Part shown: in pieces, positions 25,613 to 33,767 of the stretch
Numbering within the stretch: position 1 is the first letter of the stretch
Layout: each line of letters opens with the position of its first letter
NCBI RefSeq assembly: GCF_002705925.1
Contig: NZ_NKRE01000001.1
Coordinates: 5,644,904 to 5,708,903, forward strand
Length of the DNA stretch: 64,000 nucleotides
Origin: Mycobacterium ostraviense
GTDB lineage: Bacteria; Actinomycetota; Actinomycetes; Mycobacteriales; Mycobacteriaceae
Direction: 5' to 3'
Position numbers and translations under genes: made by a program
The notes under the pieces: model-generated
Database searches by the model: none
What the model was told of the DNA's origin: nothing
The model's input: only the letters and a program-made list of their open reading frames with translations

Positions 25613-26527
25613 CTACGCGGCCCCGTCCTTCGGTTCGGGACGCAGCCAGCCGGTGGTTGCGGTAAGTGAGAACTCCCGCAACGTGCGTACCAGGTCATGA
25701 CGCACAACCTCGTTCGAATTGATGCGGCCGGGCTGGTAGGCAAGCACCGAGATTGGATGCGACGACGGCGCTCGGGCCGCCGGCCGCCACGGTGACCAAT
25801 CGCTTGACCAGTCCCTTGGGCAGCAGCGGCACCAGCGGCATGAGCGCCCACCGCGCGCTGGGCTCGTCGCGGTGGCGGATCGGCGCTTGCTTGATGGTGG
25901 CCCGGATCTCCCGTAGGTCTGTCGGTGCGGGTACCCGCCCGACGGTGATGTCGGCGTTGGTGACCGCGTTGGCCCGGGTATCGCCGGGGACCGTCGTCAT
26001 CGGCAGGGCTGCCGGCTGGTCCGCTTCGGTCGGTATTGCCGTCGGCTTCCGCGACGCCGGCGGCGGGCCAGCTGATTGCGCGGCCGCGCCCGCTTGCGGC
26101 GTCCGCCAGGGCTTCGCACAGACCCAGGTGTCGGCGAGGCAATGTGAGAGGCAATGTGAGAGGACCAGGCTTATCCCGGAACCGCCGTCGGTGAACGGCA
26201 GCACGGCGAGGTGGTATGCGGGTCCGTGTTCGGCCTGGACGGGGGCCTGGGTGAGCAACCAGGCGTCGAATTCCTCGCGCGGGCGAACCGACGCGATCTC
26301 CAGGTTGGACATGCGCCGCGGCGATACCCAGCGGTGGCGGCCGAATGGCAATGGTGACCGCTCGATGCTGCGGGACAACCGTCCCTGCTGCAGATGACGA
26401 TGGAATCGGCGCAGGCCGTCGAAGTGGAGCCCGCGGTTATCTACCAGGCGCACTGCAGCAGGCCGATGGCGCCGGTTGCCTGCTCGCCAAGGAACATGGC
26501 TAGGTCGACCAGGTCAATCAATGACAT
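25613..26527 (-). pseudogene. WS/DGAT-type acyltransferase (condensation-domain) pseudogene
   Basis: Fragments in several frames assemble into a wax ester synthase/diacylglycerol acyltransferase-like protein: MSLIDLVDLAMFLGEQATGA (start at 26527), RGLHFDGLRRFHRHL, PLPFGRHRWV, GISLVLSHCL, then in another frame LGLCEALADAASGRGRAISW, back to LVKRLVTVAAGGPSAVVASN, and finally VRHDLVRTLREFSLTATTGW ending at 25613. Frame changes occur near 26445, 26130 and 25745. The sequence after SHC is a 12-base duplication that disturbs the HHxxxDG-like active-site stretch. At least four lesions make it a clear pseudogene. Confidence 0.75.
26137..26163 (-). repeat. 12-bp tandem duplication inside the WS/DGAT pseudogene
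   Basis: AGGCAATGTGAG occurs at 26137 to 26148 and 26149 to 26160, followed by a third AGG. On the coding strand it doubles the codons for the SHCL segment next to the expected active-site motif. Confidence 0.85.
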
Positions 26528-26689
26528 TGTTGATTTCGCCGGGGCCCGGTGTTTTGACGCCGCTGGATGCAACCATGACTTTATTCCTGTCTGATTTCAG
26601 GTCTGATTCGGTAACTATTGGTCACCGGAGAATTGGGTCCGCCAAGAAATGGCCGATGGTGATTACGCTGACAATGGACCCCCGCGTGC

Positions 26690-27023
26690 TTACCAGGCCA
26701 GCCAGGGGTTGGTTATCGGAAAGAGGGCGAACAGTACGCTCTCGGCGGCAGCTTCATCGACCTCGGTATAGGACTGGGCAACTTGCCTGAACGCCGCGCC
26801 GGTTCGCATCAGCTCTTCCTGCGCTGCCTGGTTCAGTGCCAGCATCGAGGCTGCTTGGGTGTGGACGGCCGTCACCGCCTGGCGGAGACCTCATCCGCCC
26901 CGGCGGGAGCGAGGCCGGTCACCGAGATCGCCGCGTGGCGGCGGCCTGCAGGGAGCGGGTGCCCAGATCGGCCACCTGGCTACCGATGTCGGCCACCACC
27001 GGATCAAATGGCATGGGCTGCAT
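26690..27023 (-). pseudogene. PE family protein (PE35-like), two 1-base deletions
   Basis: From the ATG at 27023 (GAGGAG just upstream) the frame reads MQPMPFDPVVADIGSQVADL, TRSLQAAAT and then goes out of frame. The expected PE sequence continues as ISVTGLAPAGADEVSA, then after a second shift AVTAVHTQAASMLALNQAAQ, EELMRTGAAFRQVAQSYTEV, DEAAAESV to the stop at 26690. This is the PE35-type N-terminal domain with the type VII secretion signal YxxxD (YTEVD). Single bases seem missing near 26933 and 26881, in GC-rich runs. The restored protein would be about 111 residues, the size of a plain PE protein. Confidence 0.7.
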
Positions 27024-27553
27024 TGACGTACTCCTCGACTGCTCGTGTCGAATTCGTCTGCCCGGTGGGAAAGCGGCAGAACGGCAACCCGAGAATTGAT
27101 ATTCAATCCGCGCCAATTAACTTCGGCGTGCTGATCGCGAATGTCTTCGGTGCTTGTCAGGCCGAATTTAAGACATCGCTGTTCTGGTGTCGCGCTTGTA
27201 GGCGATACCCGGGATAAGTGACGATTTCCAGCTTTTGCGCATTATGCTCAAGCCCGGTGCCGGCAGCCGGAGCCCGTTGATGCCCCGCGCGGTAGCACAG
27301 CCGGCGTGGTGCGCTGCGTCACTATTGGCCCGGCGGGATTCCGGCAACGTGCCACCCGTGCCGCCACTGACCCGTATTGAAAAGAAAGTGGCTGGCTAGG
27401 GCTCCACGAGGCCTTAGAATTGAACAATCGTGCAGCGCAGCTGTACCGGAGTTTGCGGCAGCAGCCGCGCCACTGGCCCCGCTGATCGTTGAATTGCTAG
27501 GCGGTCACGACCACGGTCACGTCCGCGCACAAATACATAGGAGCAGCAGGCAA
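27024..27553. other. 530-base region between divergent PE genes
   Basis: No convincing gene is present. The region is less GC-rich than its neighbours in places (about 27090 to 27260). It must hold the promoters of both PE genes. Apart from the ribosome-binding sites (AGGAG before 27023 on the minus strand, GGAGCAGCAGG before 27554) no operator was recognised. Confidence 0.5.
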
Positions 27554-28210
27554 ATGGACACCATGTCACACGACCCGTCGGCAGGCGACATTGGTTCGCA
27601 GTTGGTCGACATCGGCAGCCAGGGCATAAGCGCGAGCAGCACTGCGGCGATGACGGTGCTGACCGGCCTGATCCCCGCCGGCGCTGAGGAGGTCTCGGCG
27701 CAGGCGGTGATGGCGTTTGCGCAGGAGGCCGCCTCGATGTTGGCGTCCAACGTAGCGGCTCAAGAAGAGCTGATGCGCACCGGTTCGGCACTGACCAACA
27801 TCGCCCGGATGTACGGTGACGCCGACGACAGCGCCGCCGACGCCCTGGCCTTCCGTGGTGCGGCGATATCCCGCTCGGCCGCGGGTGGCTCCGGGGCAAC
27901 GCTTGGCCCGGGACTCATGGGCTCCGGGGCAGTACAGGCAGCGGCTGAATCGGTGGCGCGCGCGCCGCTGATGTCGCAGATGGTGGAAGCGTCATCCTCG
28001 CCGATGGCGTCGACCGCCGCCAACGCCGGATCATCGGCGATGAGTGGCGCAGCCCCGCTGAGCAGCGGAATGGGCAGCGGAATGGGCACCGGCGCCCCGG
28101 CCGGCGGTGCCTCCAAAGCAGGTCTGACGTCAGCTACCGGTCCCGCGGATCAGGACGAACGCGAACGCGACGAGCAGACCAGCGCCCAATCCGGTGAACG
28201 CTTGGCCTGA
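27554..28210 (+). CDS. PE family protein, PE35-like with Ser/Gly/Met-rich tail
   Basis: The 218-residue protein starts MDTMSHDPSAGDIGSQLVDI, closely like PE35 of the ESX-1 locus (MSHDPIAADIGTQVSD...). It continues LTGLIPAGAEEVSAQAVMAF, ASNVAAQEELMRTGSAL and the type VII secretion signal YGDAD (YxxxD, residues 87 to 91). Residues 100 to 218 are a low-complexity tail rich in Ser, Gly, Ala and Met (SSGMGSGMGTG), absent from PE35. No PPE or Esx gene is adjacent, so its secretion partner must be encoded elsewhere. The ATG at 27554 is preferred; upstream codons have no PE homology. Confidence 0.85.
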   Translation: MDTMSHDPSAGDIGSQLVDIGSQGISASSTAAMTVLTGLIPAGAEEVSAQAVMAFAQEAASMLASNVAAQEELMRTGSALTNIARMYGDADDSAADALAFRGAAISRSAAGGSGATLGPGLMGSGAVQAAAESVARAPLMSQMVEASSSPMASTAANAGSSAMSGAAPLSSGMGSGMGTGAPAGGASKAGLTSATGPADQDERERDEQTSAQSGERLA

Positions 28211-28381
28211 CAAACCTGTCTGTCCCGCAGTTGTTGCTCCCTAACTGAACCGCGCATCAGTGGCAGGCGCTCGACCGACTGCATGCGCTAGTGAACAGTC
28301 GCACGCCACGGTTCTGTTTGCAGCGCATCTCCTACGCTTGCGCTGTCCCGTGGTAGCGCAGGAAGCGAAAGAGAGGGCGTA

Positions 28382-28663
28382 GTGACCAACCCGGACATGG
28401 CCACCATCTTGCGGGAGATGAAAATCCCGGAGCGGATGACCGGCAGCCAGGCGCTGCGCGACTTCCTGCTCATCTACATCGATGACCAGGAGTCACTGGC
28501 GAACAACCCGGAACGACTCAAGCAGTTGAACGGCCTGCTCATCCTTTCGCACCTGGAGGTGGTCAACGCTCTTGGGTCGCTGGAATCGGCAGCCGCTGAG
28601 CAGCACGTGGAGAGGTTCCGGAAAGAGATCAACCGAAAATACCGGAAACGCTGGTGGTTCTAG
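28382..28663 (+). CDS. Hypothetical protein (93 aa)
   Basis: From the GTG at 28382 with AGAGGG upstream the frame reads VTNPDMATILREMKIPERMT, GSQALRDFLLIYIDDQESLA, then LKQLNGLLILSHLEVVNALG, and ends with a basic tail (KEINRKYRKRWWF). It is mainly helical. I do not recognise a family. It lies 27 bases upstream of the NYN-domain gene and is probably co-transcribed with it. Confidence 0.6.
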   Translation: MTNPDMATILREMKIPERMTGSQALRDFLLIYIDDQESLANNPERLKQLNGLLILSHLEVVNALGSLESAAAEQHVERFRKEINRKYRKRWWF

Positions 28664-28690
28664 CCAGGATCTCTCATCGTACGGTGAGGT

Positions 28691-29092
28691 GTGCGCTGGA
28701 TCGTCGATGGTATGAACGTGATCGGGAGCCGCCCGGATGGTTGGTGGAAGGACCGTCACGGCGCCATGGTCGCGCTGGTGGACAAGCTGGACCGGTGGGC
28801 CGCTGACGACCGTGACGCGCACGGTAACGCGGTGACTGTGGTGTTCGAGCGGCCCCCGTCCAGGCCTATCCGCTCTTCGGCGGTCGAGGTGGCGTATGCG
28901 CCCAAAGCCGCTGCCAACTCGGCCGACGACGAGATCGTCCGGCTGGTGCAAGCCGACGCCCAACCGGATGCGATTGCAGTCGTGACGTCGGACAAGGCGT
29001 TGACCGACCGGGTCCGGCAGTTAGGCGCCACCGTCTACCCGGCGGAGCGTTTTCGTAGCCTCATCGACCCGCCCACCCCCGGACAGGCTTGA
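28691..29092 (+). CDS. NYN/YacP-like PIN-fold ribonuclease domain protein
   Basis: This 133-residue protein begins VRWIVDGMNVIGSRPDGWWK, the first catalytic-Asp motif (VDGxNVIG) of YacP/NYN RNases. It contains VTVVFERPP and ANSADDEIVRLVQ, then AIAVVTSDKALTDRVRQLGA, the conserved SADDxI and TSDxxL elements. YacP-type proteins cleave RNA; the target here is unknown. The start is GTG 28691. It follows the 93-aa gene closely and is convergent with tpx. Confidence 0.87.
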   Translation: MRWIVDGMNVIGSRPDGWWKDRHGAMVALVDKLDRWAADDRDAHGNAVTVVFERPPSRPIRSSAVEVAYAPKAAANSADDEIVRLVQADAQPDAIAVVTSDKALTDRVRQLGATVYPAERFRSLIDPPTPGQA

Positions 29093-29149
29093 TGCAGGCA
29101 CCGCAACCGATCCGGCCAGCCGGGTGGTCACCGCCGGGGCCCCCGGGCG

Positions 29150-29647
29150 TCAGCCGCTGACTGCCGCGAGCGCGGCATCGTAATCGGGCTCCTGCCCGAT
29201 TTCCGGTACCAGCTGGGTGTAGGCGACGTTGCCGTCGCCGCCGATCACCACGATGGCTCGGGCAAAGAGTCCGGCCATGGGGCCGTCGGCGATAGTGACG
29301 CCGTAGTCCTCACCGAAGCTGTCCCGAAACGCCGAGGCCGTCGTGACGTTCTCGATCCCCTCGGCACCGCAGAATCGCTTCAGCGCGAACGGCAGGTCTT
29401 TCGACACGCACACCACCGTCGAGCCGGTTGCGGCGACACGCTCGTTAAAGGTTCGCACGCTCGCCGCGCACACCGGCGTATCGATCGACGGGAAGATATT
29501 CAGCACGACGGCCTTGCCGCGGAACTGGTCGCTGCCGACGGTGCTGAGATCGGCGCCGGTCAACGTGAACGCGGGGGCCGAAGTGCCGACAGCGGGCAGT
29601 TCGCCGACAGTGTTGATCGCATTTCCGTGCAGGGTTATCTGTGCCAT
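29150..29647 (-). CDS. tpx: Thiol peroxidase Tpx
   Basis: Tpx (165 aa) is a 2-Cys peroxiredoxin that reduces hydrogen and organic peroxides with thioredoxin. MAQITLHGNAINTVGELPAV is nearly the same as the M. tuberculosis Tpx (Rv1932) N-terminus. The peroxidatic cysteine is in SIDTPVCAASVRTF and the resolving one in LKRFCGAEG. The ATG at 29647 matches the known start. Its neighbours (GlxA-type regulator, DJ-1 protein) are the same as around Rv1932, which begins a syntenic block running to the right end of the window. Confidence 0.96.
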   Translation of the reverse strand: MAQITLHGNAINTVGELPAVGTSAPAFTLTGADLSTVGSDQFRGKAVVLNIFPSIDTPVCAASVRTFNERVAATGSTVVCVSKDLPFALKRFCGAEGIENVTTASAFRDSFGEDYGVTIADGPMAGLFARAIVVIGGDGNVAYTQLVPEIGQEPDYDAALAAVSG

Positions 29648-29765
29648 CGGCACAGTCTGCCAAGGTCGGGATCGCGGCCCGCGACCAGGTCCGGCCACGG
29701 GTCATGTCCTAATTTGTGGGGTATAGGGCGTAGACGCCATGCCGTTGTCTGGCCAACACTGAGTC

Positions 29766-30716
29766 ATGGCCCGCAAAGTGCTGATCGTCGGCTTTTCCGG
29801 GGTTGAGGCGCTCGACGTCGTGGGACCGTTCGAGGTCTTCGCCGGCGCATCGCTGCTGACCCACGGCGGCTACGACGTCACGCTGGTCTCCCCCGGCGGG
29901 CACCCGGTGACCACCGCAACCGGCCTTGCCCTGATGACCCAGCCGCTGCCGGATCCGAGTGCACCCGTGCACACCGTGGTGCTGCCCGGGGGCGCGGGGG
30001 TTGATGCCGCCCGCGCGAACCCCGAGCTGATGGCGTGGATCAAAGCCGTCGCGCCTCTTACCCGCCGCCTCGTCTCCGTCTGCACGGGCGCGTTCTTGGC
30101 CGCGCAGGCGGGATTGCTCGACGGTCGACGCGCCACCACGCACTGGGCCTTCGCCGACCGGTTGGCCCGCGAGTTTCCCGCGGTCGAGGTGGATCGCGAC
30201 CCGATCTTCATCCGCAGCTCTGAGACGGTATGGACTGCCGCCGGGGTGACGGCGGGGATTGACCTCGCGCTGTCGCTGGTGGAGGACGATCACGGCACCG
30301 AAATCGCGCAGACCGTCGCCCGCTGGCTGGTGCTTTATTTGCGCCGCCCCGGCGGCCAGACGCAGTTCGCTGCTCCCGTCTGGCTGCCGCGAGCCAACCG
30401 GCCTTCCATCCGCCAGGTGCAGGAGGCCATCGAGGCAGAACCGGGTGGCGCCCACCGCGTCGACGACCTGGCCCGCCGCGCGGCGATGAGCCCACGTCAT
30501 TTCACCCGGGTGTTCACCGATGAGGTCGGTGAGGCGCCGGGCCAATACGTCGAACGCGTGCGCACCGAAGCCGCGCGCCGGCAGTTGGAAGAGACCGACG
30601 ACACCGTGGTGGCCATCGCCGCCCGCTGCGGCTTCGGCACCGCAGAAACGTTGCGGCGCAACTTCATTCGCCGGATCGGCGTCTCGCCGGACCAGTACCG
30701 CAAAACCTTCGCCTAA
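29766..30716 (+). CDS. GlxA-type transcriptional regulator (DJ-1/PfpI domain plus AraC HTH), Rv1931c-like
   Basis: The 316-residue protein has an N-terminal DJ-1/PfpI domain (KVLIVGFSGVEALDVVGPFE, cysteine elbow VSVCTGAFLAAQAGLLDGRR) and a C-terminal AraC HTH (LARRAAMSPRHFTRVFTDEV, then IAARCGFGTAETLRRNFIRR). It corresponds by position to Rv1931c, which has the same domain pair. The ligand is unknown. Only 19 bases separate it from the following DJ-1 gene, so the two form an operon divergent from tpx. Confidence 0.92.
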   Translation: MARKVLIVGFSGVEALDVVGPFEVFAGASLLTHGGYDVTLVSPGGHPVTTATGLALMTQPLPDPSAPVHTVVLPGGAGVDAARANPELMAWIKAVAPLTRRLVSVCTGAFLAAQAGLLDGRRATTHWAFADRLAREFPAVEVDRDPIFIRSSETVWTAAGVTAGIDLALSLVEDDHGTEIAQTVARWLVLYLRRPGGQTQFAAPVWLPRANRPSIRQVQEAIEAEPGGAHRVDDLARRAAMSPRHFTRVFTDEVGEAPGQYVERVRTEAARRQLEETDDTVVAIAARCGFGTAETLRRNFIRRIGVSPDQYRKTFA

Positions 30717-30735
30717 CACAACGAGGAGAACACCG

Positions 30736-31479
30736 ATGACCCAAATCGCGATCGTCACCTATCCGGGATTCACGGCGCTGGACATGATCGGCCCCTACGA
30801 GGTGCTGCGAAACCTTCCGCAGACCGATGTGAGGTTCGTCTGGCATGAATCCGGGCCGATCACCGCAGATTCCGACGTGCTGGTGCTCGGCGCCACCCAT
30901 TCGTTGGCCGAAACACCCACGCCCGACGTCATTCTCGTGCCGGGCGGGCCGTCTACCCCGGCGCATGCGCGCGACGAGAAACTGTTGGACTGGCTGCGCC
31001 GGGCTCACCGGACCGCCAGCTGGACCACGTCGGTGTGCTCCGGCTCGGTGATCCTGGCCGCCGCCGGCCTGCTCCAGGGTCGACGCGCGACGTCGCACTG
31101 GTTGACGATCCCTGCGTTGAAGGCATTCGGCGCCATCCCCGTCTCCGATGAGCGGATCGTGCGCCAGGACAACGTCATTACCAGCGCGGGTGTGTCCGCG
31201 GGGCTCGACCTGGCGCTATGGCTGGCCGGGGAAATCGGGGGCGAAGGTCGCGCCAAGGCGATCCAGCTGGCGATCGAGTACGACCCACAGCCGCCGTTTG
31301 ACTCCGGCCACATGTCGAAGGCATCGGCCACCACCAAGGCCGCGGCAACAGCTCTGCTGTCCAAAGACAGCGTCACACCGGCCAACTTGACGGCCACGAC
31401 GATGCTCGCGTGGCAGCAGGCGCTGGCGGCGGTGCGGTCACGGCGGCGCAAGCAGCAGCCGGTGGGCGCGTCGGGATAG
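30736..31479 (+). CDS. DJ-1/PfpI family protein (Rv1930c-like)
   Basis: This 247-residue protein has a DJ-1/PfpI domain: MTQIAIVTYPGFTALDMIGP, DVILVPGGPST, and the nucleophile-elbow cysteine in TSVCSGSVILAAAGLLQGRR. The N-terminal 190 residues cover the domain. The C-terminal about 60 residues (from SGHMSKASATTKAAATALLS) are Ala/Lys-rich and not part of it. Family members act as glyoxalases, amidases or ligand sensors; which applies here is unclear. The ATG at 30736 follows GAGGAG and lies 19 bases after the regulator gene. Confidence 0.88.
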   Translation: MTQIAIVTYPGFTALDMIGPYEVLRNLPQTDVRFVWHESGPITADSDVLVLGATHSLAETPTPDVILVPGGPSTPAHARDEKLLDWLRRAHRTASWTTSVCSGSVILAAAGLLQGRRATSHWLTIPALKAFGAIPVSDERIVRQDNVITSAGVSAGLDLALWLAGEIGGEGRAKAIQLAIEYDPQPPFDSGHMSKASATTKAAATALLSKDSVTPANLTATTMLAWQQALAAVRSRRRKQQPVGASG

Positions 31480-31508
31480 CAGCTCCAGCTCGAAAATCGA
31501 TGCCGCGG

Positions 31509-31985
31509 TCAAGTTTTGGGCTGCAGAATGTGGTCGGTGGCCAGCCGGCCACCGGCCTGCAGCCAGGCACCGACCACCCGCGGGGCATCACGATCAGGGT
31601 TGTAGATGTCTTCCTCGCTACTGAATAGGCCATTGCCCGCGTAGACCAGGCGCGTCCAGTTCGGGAACCAGAACGGCTCGCCGTTCGGGTCGGTCGGGTG
31701 GTCGAGCAGATTCCTGATCGCGAGGACAACCGCGTCGTTGGCCTCATCGTAGGCGGTCCAGTCCGAGGGAAACCGCATGTGCGGGAACGGCGCCATGACC
31801 GCGACGATCCATTCCCGTAGCGCCTCGCGCCCATGAAAGACGCCGTAGTGGTGTTCGATGTAGACGACGTCCTCGGTGAACAGATCGGCGAACGGTCGCC
31901 AGTCGCCCGACGCCGAGCACCCCTCGACGACGGTGGTGTAATGCCGGACGGCTTGTTCGATCTCGGCTTTGGGGAACGTGCCCAT
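31509..31985 (-). CDS. SnoaL/NTF2-like domain protein
   Basis: The 158-residue protein starts MGTFPKAEIEQAVRHYTTVV and contains GDWRPFADLFTEDVVYIEHH and FHGREALREWIVAVMAPFPH, the typical one-domain SnoaL/NTF2 cone (helix, then the E-x-DVVYxEHxxGxxxGxxxI pattern). Such folds bind or isomerise small hydrophobic compounds; no substrate can be proposed. The ATG at 31985 is chosen; a GTG three codons earlier is equally possible. It is divergent from the truncated SDR gene. Confidence 0.8.
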   Translation of the reverse strand: MGTFPKAEIEQAVRHYTTVVEGCSASGDWRPFADLFTEDVVYIEHHYGVFHGREALREWIVAVMAPFPHMRFPSDWTAYDEANDAVVLAIRNLLDHPTDPNGEPFWFPNWTRLVYAGNGLFSSEEDIYNPDRDAPRVVGAWLQAGGRLATDHILQPKT

Positions 31986-32040
31986 ACCGGACACACTAGA
32001 GCCTGCGTCGATTGGCGGTCACGTCCGGAGGGGATGACGA

Positions 32041-32325
32041 ATGAGCGTGTTGGACTTATTCGACCTACACGGCAAGCGGGCTCTGATCACCGGGGGCCCC
32101 GCCGGCATCGGCAAGAAGGTGGCTCTGGCGTATGTTCAGGCCGGTGCTCAAGTAGCCATTGCCGCAAGGCATTCCGAGGTATTGGCGACGGCCGCCGCGG
32201 AACTCACGGCAGCCGGCGGCACGGTGCTACCCATCTGTTGCGATGTGACCGCGCTTCGGTTGCGCGGTATGCGGCAACATGGCGGGACGAGTGCGGCTCG
32301 CTCGACCAACCGAAACGCTCGGTGA
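32041..32325 (+). pseudogene. Short-chain dehydrogenase (Rv1928c-like), truncated after residue about 69
   Basis: The start MSVLDLFDLHGKRALITGGP is followed by AGIGKKVALAYVQAGAQVAI, AARHSEVLATAAAELTAAGG and TVLPICCDVT, a good SDR N-terminus with the TGxxxGIG motif. It resembles Rv1928c by sequence and position. Homology stops at DVT; the active-site YxxxK half is gone. The reading continues into DNA that belongs, in another frame, to a different protein. A deletion of about 550 bases or more at about 32240 to 32255 would explain it. GGAGGGG lies upstream of the ATG, so a 94-residue stub may still be translated. Confidence 0.8.
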
Positions 32326-32656
32326 CAACGGCCGGCCGGCCCTCGAGGCGTTGGCCGAGTTGGATGCCCTGGTTCGCCCGCAAGGCCAAGCCCGCATCGT
32401 GGTGCAGACCTCCTTCGGCGCGGCCAGCCAGCCCGTCTCGGCCGACCGTGCCGACACCGTGGCCGAAGCGATCGCCGGCGCGGACGCGGCGGCGCTGTAT
32501 CGCATCGGCTACTCATACGCGCCCTTCCATTGCCCGGACTGTGCGTCGTCCTACTGCGGAGACCATTGGAACTGGCGCGAATTCGACGACGACCCGTTCA
32601 GCGGCATCGAACGCATCGAAGGCGACTGCCCCCGTGGGCACGTGCTGTCCTATTGA
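32250..32656 (+). pseudogene. Remnant of a Cys-rich hypothetical protein (5' end lost)
   Basis: The downstream part is a well-formed protein: ALEALAELDALVRPQGQARI, VVQTSFGAASQPVSADRADT, then FHCPDCASSYCGDHWNWREF and IEGDCPRGHVLSY with four cysteines and histidines that look like a zinc site. Its beginning seems to overlap the SDR junction in a different frame (CDRASVARYAATWRDECGSL at about 32233 to 32310), then a frame change leads into the main body. An ATG at 32279 could start a 125-residue product. The 5' part was probably lost in the deletion that truncated the SDR. Confidence 0.55.
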
Positions 32657-32659
32657 ACC

Positions 32660-33646
32660 TCACTCGACGCGGCAGCGACGTCCGAAACGCGTTCGCATAC
32701 CGGGTGAATACAGCGCGCGCAACCGCTGGCCGCCGGGTCGCACGCCGCTCGCGTCACGCAGCTCGTCGGCCAATTCGACGATCTCCGCGGCGTGCAATGA
32801 CCATGTTTCATGCTCATTCGGTACCCACCACGTCCGGCCGCCCTGGCGACTGTGGGCGCCCCAACGGGCGGTCAGCCAGATCTCCAGCGGCGTGGGCTCG
32901 ACCACGCCGCCGATTTCGATGGTGAGCCGGCTGCGCAGCCCGCGCTTCGGCCAGCGGCGCACACTGTCATACGTAATCCGGTTGCCGGAGCGTGTCATTC
33001 GCATCCTGGCCCAGGTATAGGGGACGCCGAGGCCGATCCGGGTGACGGGCACGACCGCCAGCCGCGCCGTTTCCAGTGACCGGAAGAGGACGCCGTGACG
33101 ACCGGCGTCACCGATCGAGTAGAGCCGGATGTTGGTCTCCAGAAAGCTGCCGAAATAGGGCAGCGGGAGTGCGGTGCCGAGCTTGGTGCCGGTCATGGCA
33201 AAAGGGACTAAGGCCACGTAGGTCATCCCGTCGGCGAAGACGTCGGGTCGGGTCGCCGGTGGATACAGGTGCGCGACGCTGTTCGGTAGCACCGGCCAAT
33301 GGACGAACGTCAAATCAGTCCATAGCTGGTCGAAGATAACCGGACCGGGCAGCGGCGGCGGAGCGGTGACCGGGTACCCCGCCAGGGCCGAATTCTCGTC
33401 TGGCGCTTGCGACGACGGTGCGGGTGTGGCGGTCATTCGATCATCGTGGCACGCGGGCGCCATCGCCCCGAAGCTGTCCCAGCCGGGAAATCCGGGAGCA
33501 TCGATGATCAGCCCGGCCAGGTCGCCCGTCGCCTCGATATGGGGGTCAACCGTCTTCGCGAGTTGGTCGAAGTCGTCGCTGTCGAGCGCGGATTTGGGCC
33601 GCACCAGCAGGATCGAGTGGTCGGTGTCCAAGTCGTATTCGATCAT
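32660..33646 (-). CDS. Fusion of a truncated SpoIIAA-like domain to a DUF2071 protein
   Basis: Residues 1 to about 62 (MIEYDLDTDHSILLVRPKSA to PGFPGWDSFGAM) are the first half of a SpoIIAA/STAS-like protein, normally about 120 residues long. From MTATPAPSSQAPDENSALAG (residue 71) a complete DUF2071 protein of 258 residues follows (VIFDQLWTDLTFVHWPVLPN, GRHGVLFRSLETARLAVVPV, then GGRTWWVPNEHETWSLH). DUF2071 proteins share the acetoacetate-decarboxylase-like fold; their function is unknown. The simplest reading is a deletion that removed the end of the SpoIIAA-like gene and joined the two in frame. Translation could start at 33646 or, as the original DUF2071 start, at 33436. Confidence 0.75.
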   Translation of the reverse strand: MIEYDLDTDHSILLVRPKSALDSDDFDQLAKTVDPHIEATGDLAGLIIDAPGFPGWDSFGAMAPACHDDRMTATPAPSSQAPDENSALAGYPVTAPPPLPGPVIFDQLWTDLTFVHWPVLPNSVAHLYPPATRPDVFADGMTYVALVPFAMTGTKLGTALPLPYFGSFLETNIRLYSIGDAGRHGVLFRSLETARLAVVPVTRIGLGVPYTWARMRMTRSGNRITYDSVRRWPKRGLRSRLTIEIGGVVEPTPLEIWLTARWGAHSRQGGRTWWVPNEHETWSLHAAEIVELADELRDASGVRPGGQRLRALYSPGMRTRFGRRCRVE

Positions 33647-33767
33647 GTGTTACTCCTAGCGGGAGTTTCCGGTCTGTGACCAAGCTGAACGGTCCCGAGT
33701 TCTCGCCGGCGACGTCGTCCATGATCCGTTCGCCGCAAGTCGTGGATAAGAGGCCAAAGTCCCCTCT

